Shown: piece by piece, positions 12,501 to 19,459 of the stretch
Layout of the letters: each line of letters starts with the position of its first letter
Numbering within the stretch: the first letter of the stretch is position 1
Notes under the pieces: model-generated
The model's input: only the letters and a program-made list of their open reading frames with translations
Database searches by the model: none
What the model was told of the DNA's origin: nothing
Position numbers and translations under genes: made by a program
Origin: Stentor roeselii
Lineage: Eukaryota; Ciliophora; Heterotrichea; Heterotrichida; Stentoridae
Direction of reading: 5' to 3'
Length of the DNA: 64,000 bases
NCBI GenBank assembly: GCA_006503475.1
Contig: RSEH01000094.1
Location: 62,001-126,000, forward strand

Positions 12501-15500
12501 CTCGATTTCGCCAGAAACAATCGAAAAGTTGCAGCCTCACATCGAAAACCCTAAATTCGAGCCAGAAAACGTGAAAAAGGCTTCAGTCGCAGCTGAAGGT
12601 CTTTGCAAATGGGTGCGAGCAATGGTGAACTACTATCATATCAATAAAGATGTGAAGCCGAAGCAAGAGTCTCTCCGAATCGCGACAGAAACTTTGGAAG
12701 CAAAGCAATCTCTTTTGCGAGAAAAGGAAAAAGAACTAAGAGATGTGGAAGAGCTTATCATGACTCTTAAAGGTGAATATGAAAGTAATAATCAAGAAAA
12801 ACAAAGACTAGTTCAGGAAATTAAGAAATGTGAGGTTCAGGTGGTTAGAGCTAGCAAGTTGATTGAGAAACTTAAAGGGGAAAAAGAACGATGGGCTGGA
12901 AGTGTCGAAAAAATGCAGAAAGATTTGAGTAACCTTGTTGGAGATATCATCTTGTCAGCTGGAATGATGACTTATTTTGGGAATTTCACAGGGGGATTTA
13001 GAGAGAGGCTGCTTCAGAGCTTCTGGGTTCCCGCTGTTGAGAGTTCTAGATTGATCACTTGTTCTTCGCCGTTCTTGCTGAAAAATGTATTGAGTGATGA
13101 GCTTACAGTACAAAACTGGCACATTTCCCATCTCCCCACCGACAAAGCCTCAATAGAAAACGCAATAATCCTATCACAATCCTTAAAATGGCCTCTATTC
13201 ATAGATCCCCAGAACCAAGCCTTACGTTGGATTTCAAAGCTAAAGCAAGTCGAAAAATCTGTCCTAACAGTAATAAAGCCCGGATTCGAAGAGTTTTACG
13301 CTGTGGTCGAGAACTCCATGTTCCTGGGTCACTCTCTTTGGATAGAAAACGTCGGCGAAACACTCGACCCATTACTTCTACCTCTAATCAACAAATCATA
13401 CACAAAGCAACCAGGCGGTTTCGCAGTAAGATTCGGAGAAAACTTCAAACAAATCGACCGAAAGTTCTTTCTTTTCATGTCAACAACAGTACCCAACCCT
13501 CTTTTTCCCCCTGAGACCTCAGCAAAGGTTAATTTACTAAACTTTACCATCACCCCTGAGGGCCTGAGCGAGCAGTTGCTCGCTCTTGTCTGTAAAAAGG
13601 AACTACCAAAGGAAACTGAAGACCGCAACAAGCTGATCGCTCAAAGTGTTGCCTTGAACCAGAAGTTGCAGGACTTCGAAGACTTGATTTTAAACATGCT
13701 TCAAACATCTGGAGAGAATATATTGGACGATGAAGTCCTTATCAATAGTTTGACTGAGTCGAAGACCATGGCCGAGGAGACTGAGAGAAAACTTCAAAGC
13801 GCCACTGCAGCGGAACAGAGGATTAATGACTTGCAGACGAATTATTCTCAAATAGCGGCTCTTAGTGCTGTTCCGTTTTTCGCCATTTCTGACTTGCAGA
13901 ACATTGACCATGTGTATATCTTTTCAATGGACTGGTACCTCGCTGTTTTTCTTAGAGGGGTTCAAAAGGCACTGCCTTCCAAAGTTCTTAATGTGAGAGT
14001 TGAAAGTTTAATTCAAGCTGTGCGTGAAGAGGTTTTTACATCGATTAACATGTGCTTGTTTGATAAGGATAAATTACTTTTTAGCTTCTTGCTTGCTGTT
14101 CGAATCAACAACTTTAAAAACTCAGGAAATTCTTTAAATTCTTCACTTTGGAGGTTTTTTTTAACTGGAATTTCAAGTCAACAAGAAAACCTTCCCAACC
14201 CTGACCCAAGCATTTTTCATGAAAAGATCTGGAAAAATCTCGTCGATCTCAGCAGTTTGAATGAGTTCAGCGATTTACCTCATGATATTCAAGAAGACCT
14301 AACAGGATGGAAATCATTTCTAGAAAATCAACAAAAATTCGAAGAAACTCCTGAATTTGAAGAATTTTCTTCAAGTCTTCCTGAAAAATTCCAACTTTTA
14401 GGTCGTTTGGAGCGTCTTTTATTGTTTAAATGTTTAAAGCCTGAGTTTTTAGTAAAGGCGGTTGAGTCTTTTATCAAGAGTGAACTTGGAGAGTTTTACT
14501 TGAAACGTCAACTGTTCAGCATATCTCAAGCATATAGCGAAACCAACAACTTAACACCCATGGTCTTCATTTTAACTTCAGGCGACGAGCCCCAGAGCCT
14601 GATAAAAAATCTTTCAAACTCCTTAAACTCCCGACTTTTCTCTATTTCTCTCGGAAAGGGGCAGAAGGAAAAAGCCTCCAGATTCTTAAAGGACTTCGCA
14701 AGTTCAGGTGACTGGCTTTTACTGCAAAATTGCCATTTAATGCCCAGCTGGATGCCAGAACTTGAAAACATTTTACAGCGACTTCGAAGTGACAATGAAA
14801 AAGGCTTGATTCGAGTCCATCCAGCTTTTCGTTTGTTCCTCACAACGAAAAGTTCTAACAAGTTTCCCATCACGATTCTTCAAACTTCCATAAAAATCAT
14901 CAACGAAGCACCTACTGGACTGAAGCATCGACTGAAAACAATCTTAAAGGACTTTTCAGTAAAGAAGGAAAATGAAGAGTTTTTCAGTAAGTCTTCAAAA
15001 GCTGAAGAATGGCAAAAACTTTTATTTGGTCTCTGCTTTTTTCACTGTCAAATCATTGAAAGACAGAAGTTTGGGTCATTAGGATGGAATGTGAAGTACG
15101 AGTTCAGCTCGGGTGACTTGAAAGTGAGTCAAAGGCAGCTGAAGATCTTGGTGGAGAAGTACCTGGACCCTCCTTATGCTTCACTGATTTACTTGACTGG
15201 TGAGTGCAACTATGGAGGAAGGGTCACTGATGATTTTGATAGACGCATTTTGAACTCGATGCTTCAGAATGTTTATAAAGATGACATCATGTATTCGCAT
15301 TTTAGACTTTCTAGTATCGACTCTTATCGAGTACCTGAATGTCCTTGCACCTTGCAACAGTTTCTTGATACTGTCGAAACTTTCCCTGAAGATGACTCAC
15401 CTGAACTGTTTGGACTTCATCCGAATGCAAGTATTTCTTATTCTATTAGTCAAGGTGAATATCTGGTTGACTCTTTGGTTAGGATTGAAGCCAAGTCAAC

Positions 15501-16362
15501 TACTTCCACTGTGAATGAAAAACATGAGATTTTTAGGATTTCTTCTGAAATTCTCAATTCTCTGATGCCTGAATTTAACTTACCTGAGGTGAAAATCAAG
15601 TATCCCTTAACTTATGCGCAGTCTTTAAACACTTTCCTGACGCAAGAACTTGAAAAATTTAATATTTTGACGAGGGTCATCAGACAAAGCCTGGCGAAAT
15701 TAAGAAAAGCGATTGATGGGCAGATCGTCATGACTCACGAGATTGAAAGTTTAATTGAAAGTATCTTAAAAAACAACGTCCCAGAGCTTTGGACCAGGTT
15801 TTCTTACATTTCTTGCAAAAAACTCATGGAATGGGTTGAAGACCTTAAAAAAAGACTCACTTTTTTTGACTCCTGGATCAAAAACGGCAACCCAAAGGTC
15901 TTCTGGTTCTCTGGATTTTTCTTTCCTCAGTCTTTTTTAACTAGTCTTCTTCAGAACTGTGCAAGAAAAGACCGAGTTTCAATTGATTCTTTGAGATTTG
16001 AAGTAGAAATATCAGGAAAAACTGAAAGTTTTTCCCCTGAAGACGGATGTTTAATTAACGGGTTGTTTATCGAAGGCGCCAGGTGGGACTCTGAAAAAGG
16101 TTCAATTGAAGAGGCTGAGTTGAAAGTCCTGAGTTATGCGATGCCAACTATTTGGCTGAAACCTGTGAATAAAGCGAAAGCTGAAGGGGCCAAGGATTAC
16201 CATTGTCCAGTTTATCGAGTACCCACTCGAGCAGGGACTCTTTCGACCACTGGGCACTCGACTAACTATGTGATGACTCTGCCCTTGCCTAGCAGTTTAG
16301 ATTCTAGTCATTGGGTGTTGAGAGGAGTCGCTTTGCTTACCCAGTCTCCTGATTTTAATTAA
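3517..16362 (+). CDS. Axonemal dynein heavy chain, DNAH1-like inner-arm type
   Basis: One uninterrupted frame of 4,281 codons encodes a complete dynein heavy chain. The tail fills about residues 1-1500. The four nucleotide sites are visible: AAA1 GPAGTGKT near 1548 with Walker B CFDEFNRME, AAA2 GEALTGKS near 1827, AAA3 GASGTGKT near 2240, and AAA4 GTGGSGRRS near 2582, where Lys is replaced by Arg as is usual in axonemal chains. The stalk coiled coils flank a microtubule-binding domain at about 2937-3045. The C-terminus carries the typical STTGHSTNYV and ends in RGVALL. The N-terminal segment near residues 190-270 resembles the DNAH1 N-terminus, so a single-headed inner-arm dynein is likely. 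It drives ciliary bending. No intron shows, but a 15-nt intron without an in-frame stop would be invisible here. Confidence 0.93.
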   Translation: MESRSSKTLRHSNAVKEYLKFQSLQQKQESLEKLSKSETQQITSMTLSNFDSQLSLTRPQSSVFRNINWQLARELETRPMTTTQGLSSFHSKSSSSFKLSRPATSIPKSTDRSRVVIKKDFNIKRETPGPGFSVTLPMTTFVQEAREELGRTDHTKFLPLEMYDTHDEMKDPERFIRNIQEKHGEPVVYSKWFFNDGTYEWKKAKILKFDERVDRFLIQWQNGTFKHASRVNIRMVEEEESKFEDRLKDAGKYRDHAEVIMKYTFYIDSMTTPTTPMPLRLIDVIITKLFNTKKILTKEFRVFLEFNKLMPDEQHNTKRMLWKGENTHMICEKLIYLQLGYPNLDSFKDNYFKNLKTMTLHYMDKDYFITKDKVKKIIQEVEEHFKFAQHKLEFESDLPFNFEKQQLFYEILPAEKFVSLTEKIIKIPEKTVHYSGFASRVLFAQNFLPQSSAETFKILYTQNIQLINIKSFNFFLQEFVKIHRLSKFVLVQKMEGIETLREFKNIFFDTQYSIQDILNVANEARQKRNEEKSKARIYKNQVIVFEEKVSPEILDKLKRLLKLCNSTLERAVRNHLEFCFENYLKMLRDVRETVEGIGRFQNVIEYFHWNRRNEKIIAIRCYLVINEGKIQVSPGLQEFLDGFSDFFNDLIVISQRLPSLEIHDLGNTRDSGFMKVLDEGDAFFNQKIFECHQEISLIWSFVKSLELNLTPLEYLVSTTTEFYQSELQYFSIETVQNELQKLQAASDLMEFLFKDRDKLVIGIFHIKIRTLSKELTAKYQELTLFLKKSTVSWAMKELKLIEEQEQEIFSIIQHIPKNLEELNDIKIFVSNNLKERVDFLELHLHNCFSCITTLEDFEIKPDEELLDRAWGCYGLSTRIEKVKSSTLITIRKKEKEFAEQLKTGISEILIEIESIKAKFNELKLETSLENYEKMYIEYVTLKDNIDKTSSMCQIFNMREAIVGVKNTDFKHLELLKREFTNYYKIWNYMQDFSYNIPRWMKNHLIEVDSDLVSSKIEGCLAELKLFQNSIFRDNPVVLKLVQDLSLKVNKFAPYVPLLKSLKFHGLRDRHWESISKLTGVQFSKSLIMSLKSLLKAGVIQFDEEIEEIAESAARELSIEHAKIKMEKEWEHVMFKTETFKGTDTLILVDLQEIWEKLDEHLMKVVSMCNSPYADSIEKEVNNWKNSLFKLQEILDEWEKLQKTWTYILPIFSSEDIALELPTVAAKFFHVKETWDGMMKNVNNTPVVIEFCWANPKVLEHIKYLIDTLDLVLKSLYEYLNMKRKYFPRFYFLSNEELLMILSNSREIETVQKFVYKCFEGVNRMILDSSLILGIESPEKEEVFFEVPVAIQEDGKLRSVEVWMKELEGRMVQTLKNLTSQTVLSFKTSELAVWVNSSQAQCSQVALQVYFTSSSESSLHSKLDDLSSVQEETEIHLSSLVQIVREDISPSLLNKISTLIILTIHNKDTLTSLKTQKVKSTEDFSWKSEMRYYFDSISSIFIEMVDTRREYGFEYLGNQGRLVITPLTDRCQRILMTALKLFLGGAPEGPAGTGKTETTKDLAKALGKKCVVFNCSDSLDHTAMAKFFKGLCYCGAWACFDEFNRMEQEVLSVVAEQITCIQLALLEDRKIFDFEGEKVTLDMNCAVFITMNPGYAGRSELPDNLKALFRPIAMMIPDYSMIAEIFLYSYGFSEARVLAQKLVSSFKLASEQLSSQKHYDYGMRAVSSVIKKAGLIKRSASAREEEIVLKAIQESMVPKFLPEDIPLFEGILSDLFPGLEVNYSSNSIVNYIDQALFVLKLHNKQEFLQKALELHEMLSVRHGNMLVGEALTGKSTILEVLAKAYSFQQNSEMAVESFRVEKVCINPKSMTLEQLMGKTDETTHDWADGVLSYFFRVFAEKIDGANWVVFDGPVDALWVENLNTVLDDNKKLCLNNGEIIKLSPSTRVIFEVEDLEQASPATVSRCGMVYLHPSTLDWRSLVHHWLKRLPQGYSNPELADTTLKIFEYFIDPCVNFLKSVPTIVEFHPLWAVKNVISITEALMLKSSSGIKEHNQEFNDVKNQMDVEKRSSIRRDTGNFKDIVQKHFMRQTTKKLTRRRTIINEYSMEDDPAGRSQKSELFGFFLFALAWGFGGFLEENNKKMFNETMQKLYNNSLGKGTGAVPLELSKKLGPIYHNDSFFTHYFNIETKAWESWTSLLIRLPRDKPNDLSFFLVPCSEIVSRIFLLNRLVPKGYSALVTGASGTGKTAIVKKLLNDMDNLRFTKINNTLSAQSTSQAVKELMESRLNKRKKNVLGGELGKRCVVVIDDLNMPVKEQFGAIPPLELLRTAMDKAMWFNIQDLEVQQLEELIYLAVMAAPGGGRQALNMRLMRHMCLVTSSEYCSESLDLIFKTFLSAALDKHSNKVKDTISQITNATIDLYQTILSRLPPTPSKSHYTFNLRDITRVFQGIAMMSPVLLDSANQMYKVWCHECLRVFSDRLIGSDSHLFTSLISKVMEKWIHLNYSEFIGSSDVIFCNFIEPGTYQECTDISFAREKLENALEEYNSKKDTKLEMVFFDFAIIHLSRICRVTSSANGHVLLIGTGGSGRRSLCRMAGFLQNYEIFELQVSNSYSLAEWREDLKALLTEAGASNSKVLFTLKDYEINNDVYFENINNILNSGEVPNLFTSEDKEVISEKIRELRGMNIKSAPERWETFIQNIKKNLHVVLCMSPVGDNLKKRLRQFPSFTSCCSINWMQEWPEDALRSVTQKSLKESGISKDSEKLQALQEICVVFHYTALQMANNFKMETRRVFNITSSHYLLLLKHVHKLLEFKQGQIIKKCEKYKLGVKKIEDTEVYVEKIKQNLIDMKPVLEEKTKMTEEILKNVHSNNIQADQTRSIVSQEQKDSAIQAEIASKMKRECEDKLNKAIPELEAAIKALKTLKKDEINEVRNMQKPPYPVQLAVEAVVIINKEKPTKVTDPNDKSKISFSYFETGKKMMKDPNFLKKLQKFDKDSISPETIEKLQPHIENPKFEPENVKKASVAAEGLCKWVRAMVNYYHINKDVKPKQESLRIATETLEAKQSLLREKEKELRDVEELIMTLKGEYESNNQEKQRLVQEIKKCEVQVVRASKLIEKLKGEKERWAGSVEKMQKDLSNLVGDIILSAGMMTYFGNFTGGFRERLLQSFWVPAVESSRLITCSSPFLLKNVLSDELTVQNWHISHLPTDKASIENAIILSQSLKWPLFIDPQNQALRWISKLKQVEKSVLTVIKPGFEEFYAVVENSMFLGHSLWIENVGETLDPLLLPLINKSYTKQPGGFAVRFGENFKQIDRKFFLFMSTTVPNPLFPPETSAKVNLLNFTITPEGLSEQLLALVCKKELPKETEDRNKLIAQSVALNQKLQDFEDLILNMLQTSGENILDDEVLINSLTESKTMAEETERKLQSATAAEQRINDLQTNYSQIAALSAVPFFAISDLQNIDHVYIFSMDWYLAVFLRGVQKALPSKVLNVRVESLIQAVREEVFTSINMCLFDKDKLLFSFLLAVRINNFKNSGNSLNSSLWRFFLTGISSQQENLPNPDPSIFHEKIWKNLVDLSSLNEFSDLPHDIQEDLTGWKSFLENQQKFEETPEFEEFSSSLPEKFQLLGRLERLLLFKCLKPEFLVKAVESFIKSELGEFYLKRQLFSISQAYSETNNLTPMVFILTSGDEPQSLIKNLSNSLNSRLFSISLGKGQKEKASRFLKDFASSGDWLLLQNCHLMPSWMPELENILQRLRSDNEKGLIRVHPAFRLFLTTKSSNKFPITILQTSIKIINEAPTGLKHRLKTILKDFSVKKENEEFFSKSSKAEEWQKLLFGLCFFHCQIIERQKFGSLGWNVKYEFSSGDLKVSQRQLKILVEKYLDPPYASLIYLTGECNYGGRVTDDFDRRILNSMLQNVYKDDIMYSHFRLSSIDSYRVPECPCTLQQFLDTVETFPEDDSPELFGLHPNASISYSISQGEYLVDSLVRIEAKSTTSTVNEKHEIFRISSEILNSLMPEFNLPEVKIKYPLTYAQSLNTFLTQELEKFNILTRVIRQSLAKLRKAIDGQIVMTHEIESLIESILKNNVPELWTRFSYISCKKLMEWVEDLKKRLTFFDSWIKNGNPKVFWFSGFFFPQSFLTSLLQNCARKDRVSIDSLRFEVEISGKTESFSPEDGCLINGLFIEGARWDSEKGSIEEAELKVLSYAMPTIWLKPVNKAKAEGAKDYHCPVYRVPTRAGTLSTTGHSTNYVMTLPLPSSLDSSHWVLRGVALLTQSPDFN

Positions 16363-16366
16363 GTAA

Positions 16367-17050
16367 ATGTCTAGTCTTGAACTCGAAGAACATATGTTGA
16401 GTTCTGCACTTCAGTTTTTCGTTAAAATGCACGAATCGGTGGAAAAAGACTGTCGACAGTCGGATCCTATAGAAAAAGTGTCTAATGAAATGTAATAAAA
16501 AAACAGAGAACAACTCAAAGATGTGCTTCAGCAGGCAGGTCTTCATCTTGAATGCTATAAATCGCATGAAAAATTACTTCTAGAGGACCAGAACACTTTA
16601 ATCAATAAGCAAAATGTTTTGATTGAAGAATTCAGCAAGTTTAAAGAAGTTCCGAAAAAAGGGAAAAAATCTGTCTCAAAAGATCTCTTAAAAAAGTACA
16701 AACTTGCCAAAACAACTCGTTTATCTCTCGAAGACCAGCTCGTGAAGTTAAAAGTAAACCTACAATCTCTAAAAGAAAAAGAAGAAAAAATGCTTCTAAT
16801 CTTACACGACGCCTGTTCAAAAAGTAAGAAAAAAGACTCCGAAATTTCCGTATTAAACCTTCAAATCGCTCGGTAATCCCTAAAAAGCCTTAGCGCTCAC
16901 CTTCAAGATATTCCCTCAATCGAGTTATCAGGCGTAAGTCGATCAAGTTCAGCAAGTAAAGACCTAAGATCATATCAAAACACCCTTCATCCAATCCTAA
17001 AGCCAGGCAGATCAAGCAGCAAACTTCCAAAAGGTCCAAGATTAACTTAA
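16367..17050 (+). CDS. Small coiled-coil protein of unknown function (two 15-nt introns)
   Basis: Splicing 16492-16506 and 16872-16886 joins three short frames into a 217-residue protein. The first exon begins MSSLELEEHML. The middle exon is rich in Lys, Leu and Glu and is likely a coiled coil, and the last exon is Ser- and Arg-rich. No known domain was recognised. The ATG follows the dynein stop by only 4 bases, and the stop precedes the next gene by 11 bases. The second intron ends in AAG, and a 21-base alternative ending in TAG would also stay in frame, so its exact 3' end is uncertain by two codons. Confidence 0.72.
16492..16506 (+). other. 15-nt intron
   Basis: GTAATAAAAAAACAG. Removal opens the frame from the first to the second exon. 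A at position 10. Confidence 0.85.
16872..16886 (+). other. 15-nt intron (3' end uncertain)
   Basis: GTAATCCCTAAAAAG removes the stop after the coiled-coil exon and opens 54 more codons. The 3' end AAG is unusual. A 21-base version ending at the TAG six bases later also keeps the frame. Confidence 0.65.
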
Positions 17051-17061
17051 TTACTTAATAA

Positions 17062-17652
17062 ATGATATCAAGCGACTCACATTTATTAACCCCAACAAAG
17101 ACCTTCCGAGTTCGAAGAAGACTAAAACAACAGTCAGTTTCATATAAAACCATAAAAATAGCGAAAAGATTGAAAAGGGCCTCAGGTCTGCCTAAACCTC
17201 TGAGCTGTGAAGAAGACTTCGTGATTGAGCTCAAAGATGCTCCTTCTGACTTCTTGAAACCTTGCTCTGGGTACTATGAACTTCCTGAAATTATGGCTTC
17301 TCGAGCTCCTACTGCTTATAACGGAATCAACCCCAGGGATATTGTTGGGTCTATGGAAAGTTTTCAGAAACATTGGAATGTCAGCAATGAATCTAGAGTT
17401 AGAGACTTGATTAAAAAAAATAAATCGATTTTGGCATTCACTGGACAGACACTTAATAGTTTTGATAATATTTTTAGGAGAAAAGAATCTCTGCCTGTAA
17501 CGACTCCTGCTCAGGTTAAGAGTAAAGCTCAGGATTTGCATCAGCAAAGGAAAATGTATTGGGAAAGGATTGATAAAAATTTGCAGAGACAGGCAACTGT
17601 GAAGACTAGGATAAAGAGAAAGATTACTAGTATTATGAATACACCGATTTGA
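17062..17652 (+). CDS. Basic protein of unknown function, 196 residues
   Basis: An intact ATG-to-TGA frame. The protein is rich in Lys and Arg at both ends (for example FRVRRRLK near residue 16 and KTRIKRK near 182), with a more mixed middle holding SGYYELPEIMASRAPTAYNG. I do not recognise the family. The conserved-looking Pro/Tyr/Gly-rich middle and the neighbouring dynein would suit a cytoskeletal protein, but that is a guess. It runs in the same direction as the two genes before it, with 11 bases of spacing. Confidence 0.65.
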   Translation: MISSDSHLLTPTKTFRVRRRLKQQSVSYKTIKIAKRLKRASGLPKPLSCEEDFVIELKDAPSDFLKPCSGYYELPEIMASRAPTAYNGINPRDIVGSMESFQKHWNVSNESRVRDLIKKNKSILAFTGQTLNSFDNIFRRKESLPVTTPAQVKSKAQDLHQQRKMYWERIDKNLQRQATVKTRIKRKITSIMNTPI

Positions 17653-17735
17653 TTTTAGGTGTATAGGATTTTTATGTGGATTTAATTGATTTTAGTCTTT
17701 TTTTGAAGAGGATTAGAATTAGGATAATTCTAGGT

Positions 17736-18095
17736 TTAATGTATAATTGACTGTTCAGAACCGAAAGAATTCTCAGTCGTTACTTTGATGTAGAGAAAAC
17801 CTTCTTGACTTTTGTATTCTTTGTAGACGGAAAGAAATGTTTTGTCTAGGGATGGGATGCCTTTTTCACCGACTTGAACTAACATTGATTTCTTTTCTGT
17901 GAGTTTAAATTTTTTTCTAATGCTAAACAGAAAATCTTGATAAGAAAATGCTTTAGGAACAAGTATTTTATGAATAGAAATCTGGTTTTCACCATCTCCG
18001 AAACTAAGCACGACTGGAATCATATTTGGATTCTTGAAAGAGATATTCTTGAACTCTTCTTTTTTCTTTCTGATATCTTTTGAGTTGTTTTCCAT
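17736..18095 (-). CDS. ATG8: ATG8/GABARAP/LC3-like autophagy protein
   Basis: The 119-residue protein has the length and pattern of ATG8. IPVVLSFGDGE, KILVPKAFSYQDFLFSIRKK and YKSQEGFLYIKVTTENSFG line up with the ubiquitin-like fold. Gly112 follows the conserved Phe and is followed by a 7-residue tail, SEQSIIH. An ATG4 protease would remove that tail to expose the Gly for lipid conjugation on the autophagosome. The sequence is divergent: the usual KxPDxIPVI segment reads KNPNMIPVV. It converges on the 196-residue gene with 83 bases between the stops. Confidence 0.85.
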   Translation of the reverse strand: MENNSKDIRKKKEEFKNISFKNPNMIPVVLSFGDGENQISIHKILVPKAFSYQDFLFSIRKKFKLTEKKSMLVQVGEKGIPSLDKTFLSVYKEYKSQEGFLYIKVTTENSFGSEQSIIH

Positions 18096-18745
18096 TTATT
18101 CTAATTATAACCCGCTGTTGAAACCTTGTCTTTAAAAATGAGTTAGTTGAAGTCAAAACTACTTAACGTAACCAACCAGCTATAATATCAATTAAACTAC
18201 TTAAGTCTACATTTCCAATAAACTATTTAATCTCTCTATCAACCCATATAAAATTTTTAAAATTTTACAAATTTAACCTCAAGCTCTTTCCAATAACTCT
18301 AAAAATTCTAACCAAATAATCCCTTTACCAAACAGAAAAATTCAACATACCAAATCATCCACTTTTCTCCATAAAATAAAAACCCCTAAACCTTTGCATC
18401 CACCTACCCAAACCCACTCCATCCATCCTCTCCATACCCTAAAAATTTTCCATATTCAAAACCCAAGACAAAAAACCTTCCATATTTCCATCCATAAACA
18501 AATAATAAAACTACCCTTCTACAAGATCTTCCCAATCTCTTCAAGGAACAAGAGTGAATAATAAAATTTATATAAATTCAAAGAGAAGTCAAGCAAGAGC
18601 CTCAACCCTCACGAATTCTGAAAGCTTGCCACCCTTAATAATCCTTTTCCCTTCTTCATTCTTCCTGAAGCTGCAAGTAGAGATAATCAAGTACCATACT
18701 TGCAGGAAAAGGTTTTCTCATAGTCAAGATGAATGGTCAATATAA
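18096..18745. other. Spacer between divergent ATG8-like and SR-protein genes
   Basis: No gene is supported here. From about 18,130 to 18,540 the plus strand is very poor in G: one 60-base line (18361-18420) has 24 C and 1 G. A 63-codon frame ends just before the SR-protein ATG, but it starts with GTG and has gene-unlike composition, so I treat it as chance. Confidence 0.6.
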
Positions 18746-19330
18746 ATGACTGATTCTAGAAGTCACAGCAGGAGTCCACGATCACCTCGTGAAAAGTCAC
18801 CTGCACAACAAAAGCGAACTTCTTTGCTAGTCAGAAACATTGTACTACTTAAAAAGGATTCGCATATTAAACCTGATGAACTTCGCTCTTTTTTCTCGGA
18901 TTTTGGAGAAGTTAGAGACGTGTACATTCCTCGTGATTATTATTCCCAAAAGTCAAGAGGTTTTTGCTTTGTGGAGTTTTTAAGATATGACGACGCGAAA
19001 AAAGCTCTGGAAAAAACAGATGGGACTGAGGTACTTGGGAAAACAGTCAAAATAGTCTTTGCTCGGGAAGGAAGAAAAGCCGTATTTTCGATTTAGCCGC
19101 ATGAAATGAGAAAAAGAGATAAATACCGACGTCGAAGGAGCAGCTCTTCAAGACGTAGGTACTCGCGAAGAAGGTAAAAGTTATTCAGTCACAGTCGAAC
19201 CCCGCCCAGAAGACGGTCAAGACGCGACTCATTCTCAAGTTCAAGGTAACGAGACAATTATTATGAAACCCAGATACTAACTGGCAGGTCAAGGTCAAGA
19301 GGCAGGTCATCATCGTCTTATTCAAGATAG
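18746..19330 (+). CDS. SR splicing factor with one RRM (three introns)
   Basis: After removing introns at 19082-19096, 19174-19188 (15 nt each) and 19246-19287 (42 nt), the frame encodes 170 residues. A short RS-rich start is followed by one RNA-recognition motif at about residues 27-108, with RNP2 LLVRNI and RNP1 RGFCFVEF. It resembles SRSF10/SRSF12-type SR proteins (VYIPRDYYSQKSRGF). The C-terminal exons encode RS-type sequence (RRSRRDSFSSSR, then RSRSRGRSSSSYSR), which supports the splice choices. SR proteins recruit the spliceosome. Each intron, if retained, gives an immediate or near-immediate stop, which could allow feedback control of its own level; that is inference. Confidence 0.85.
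19082..19096 (+). other. 15-nt intron in SR gene
   Basis: GTATTTTCGATTTAG directly after the RRM. Splicing replaces an in-frame TAG and continues into the RS domain. Confidence 0.88.
19174..19188 (+). other. 15-nt intron in SR gene
   Basis: GTAAAAGTTATTCAG. Removal bypasses an in-frame TAA and continues the Arg/Ser-rich frame. Confidence 0.88.
19246..19287 (+). other. Exceptional 42-nt intron in SR gene with TACTAAC box
   Basis: It starts GTAACG and ends CTGGCAG. TACTAAC lies at 19275-19281, with the likely branch A 7 bases from the last G. Splicing joins Ser-Ser-Ser-Arg to RSRSRGRSSSSYSR, clear RS-domain coding sequence. No 15- or 16-base choice at this donor works. Confidence 0.75.
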
Positions 19331-19459
19331 TAACAACTAAGAAGGATTAGTTAATGAGAATAGTTCATAATTTTCACGAATTTTGAAAAAAATTTTCGAA
19401 TTGGTTATCAAGACTATTGAAATTCTTTTTGATAATAGATAAAAAACAGCCCCCCTAAA

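Noticed and set aside
16872-16892. 21-base intron ending TAG in the 217-residue gene
   Set aside because: It keeps the frame, but the 15-base version matches the other introns in length and A10. It remains a weaker alternative.
18554-18745. 63-codon frame just before the SR-protein ATG
   Set aside because: It starts with GTG rather than ATG, its composition is that of spacer, and it has no recognisable protein character.
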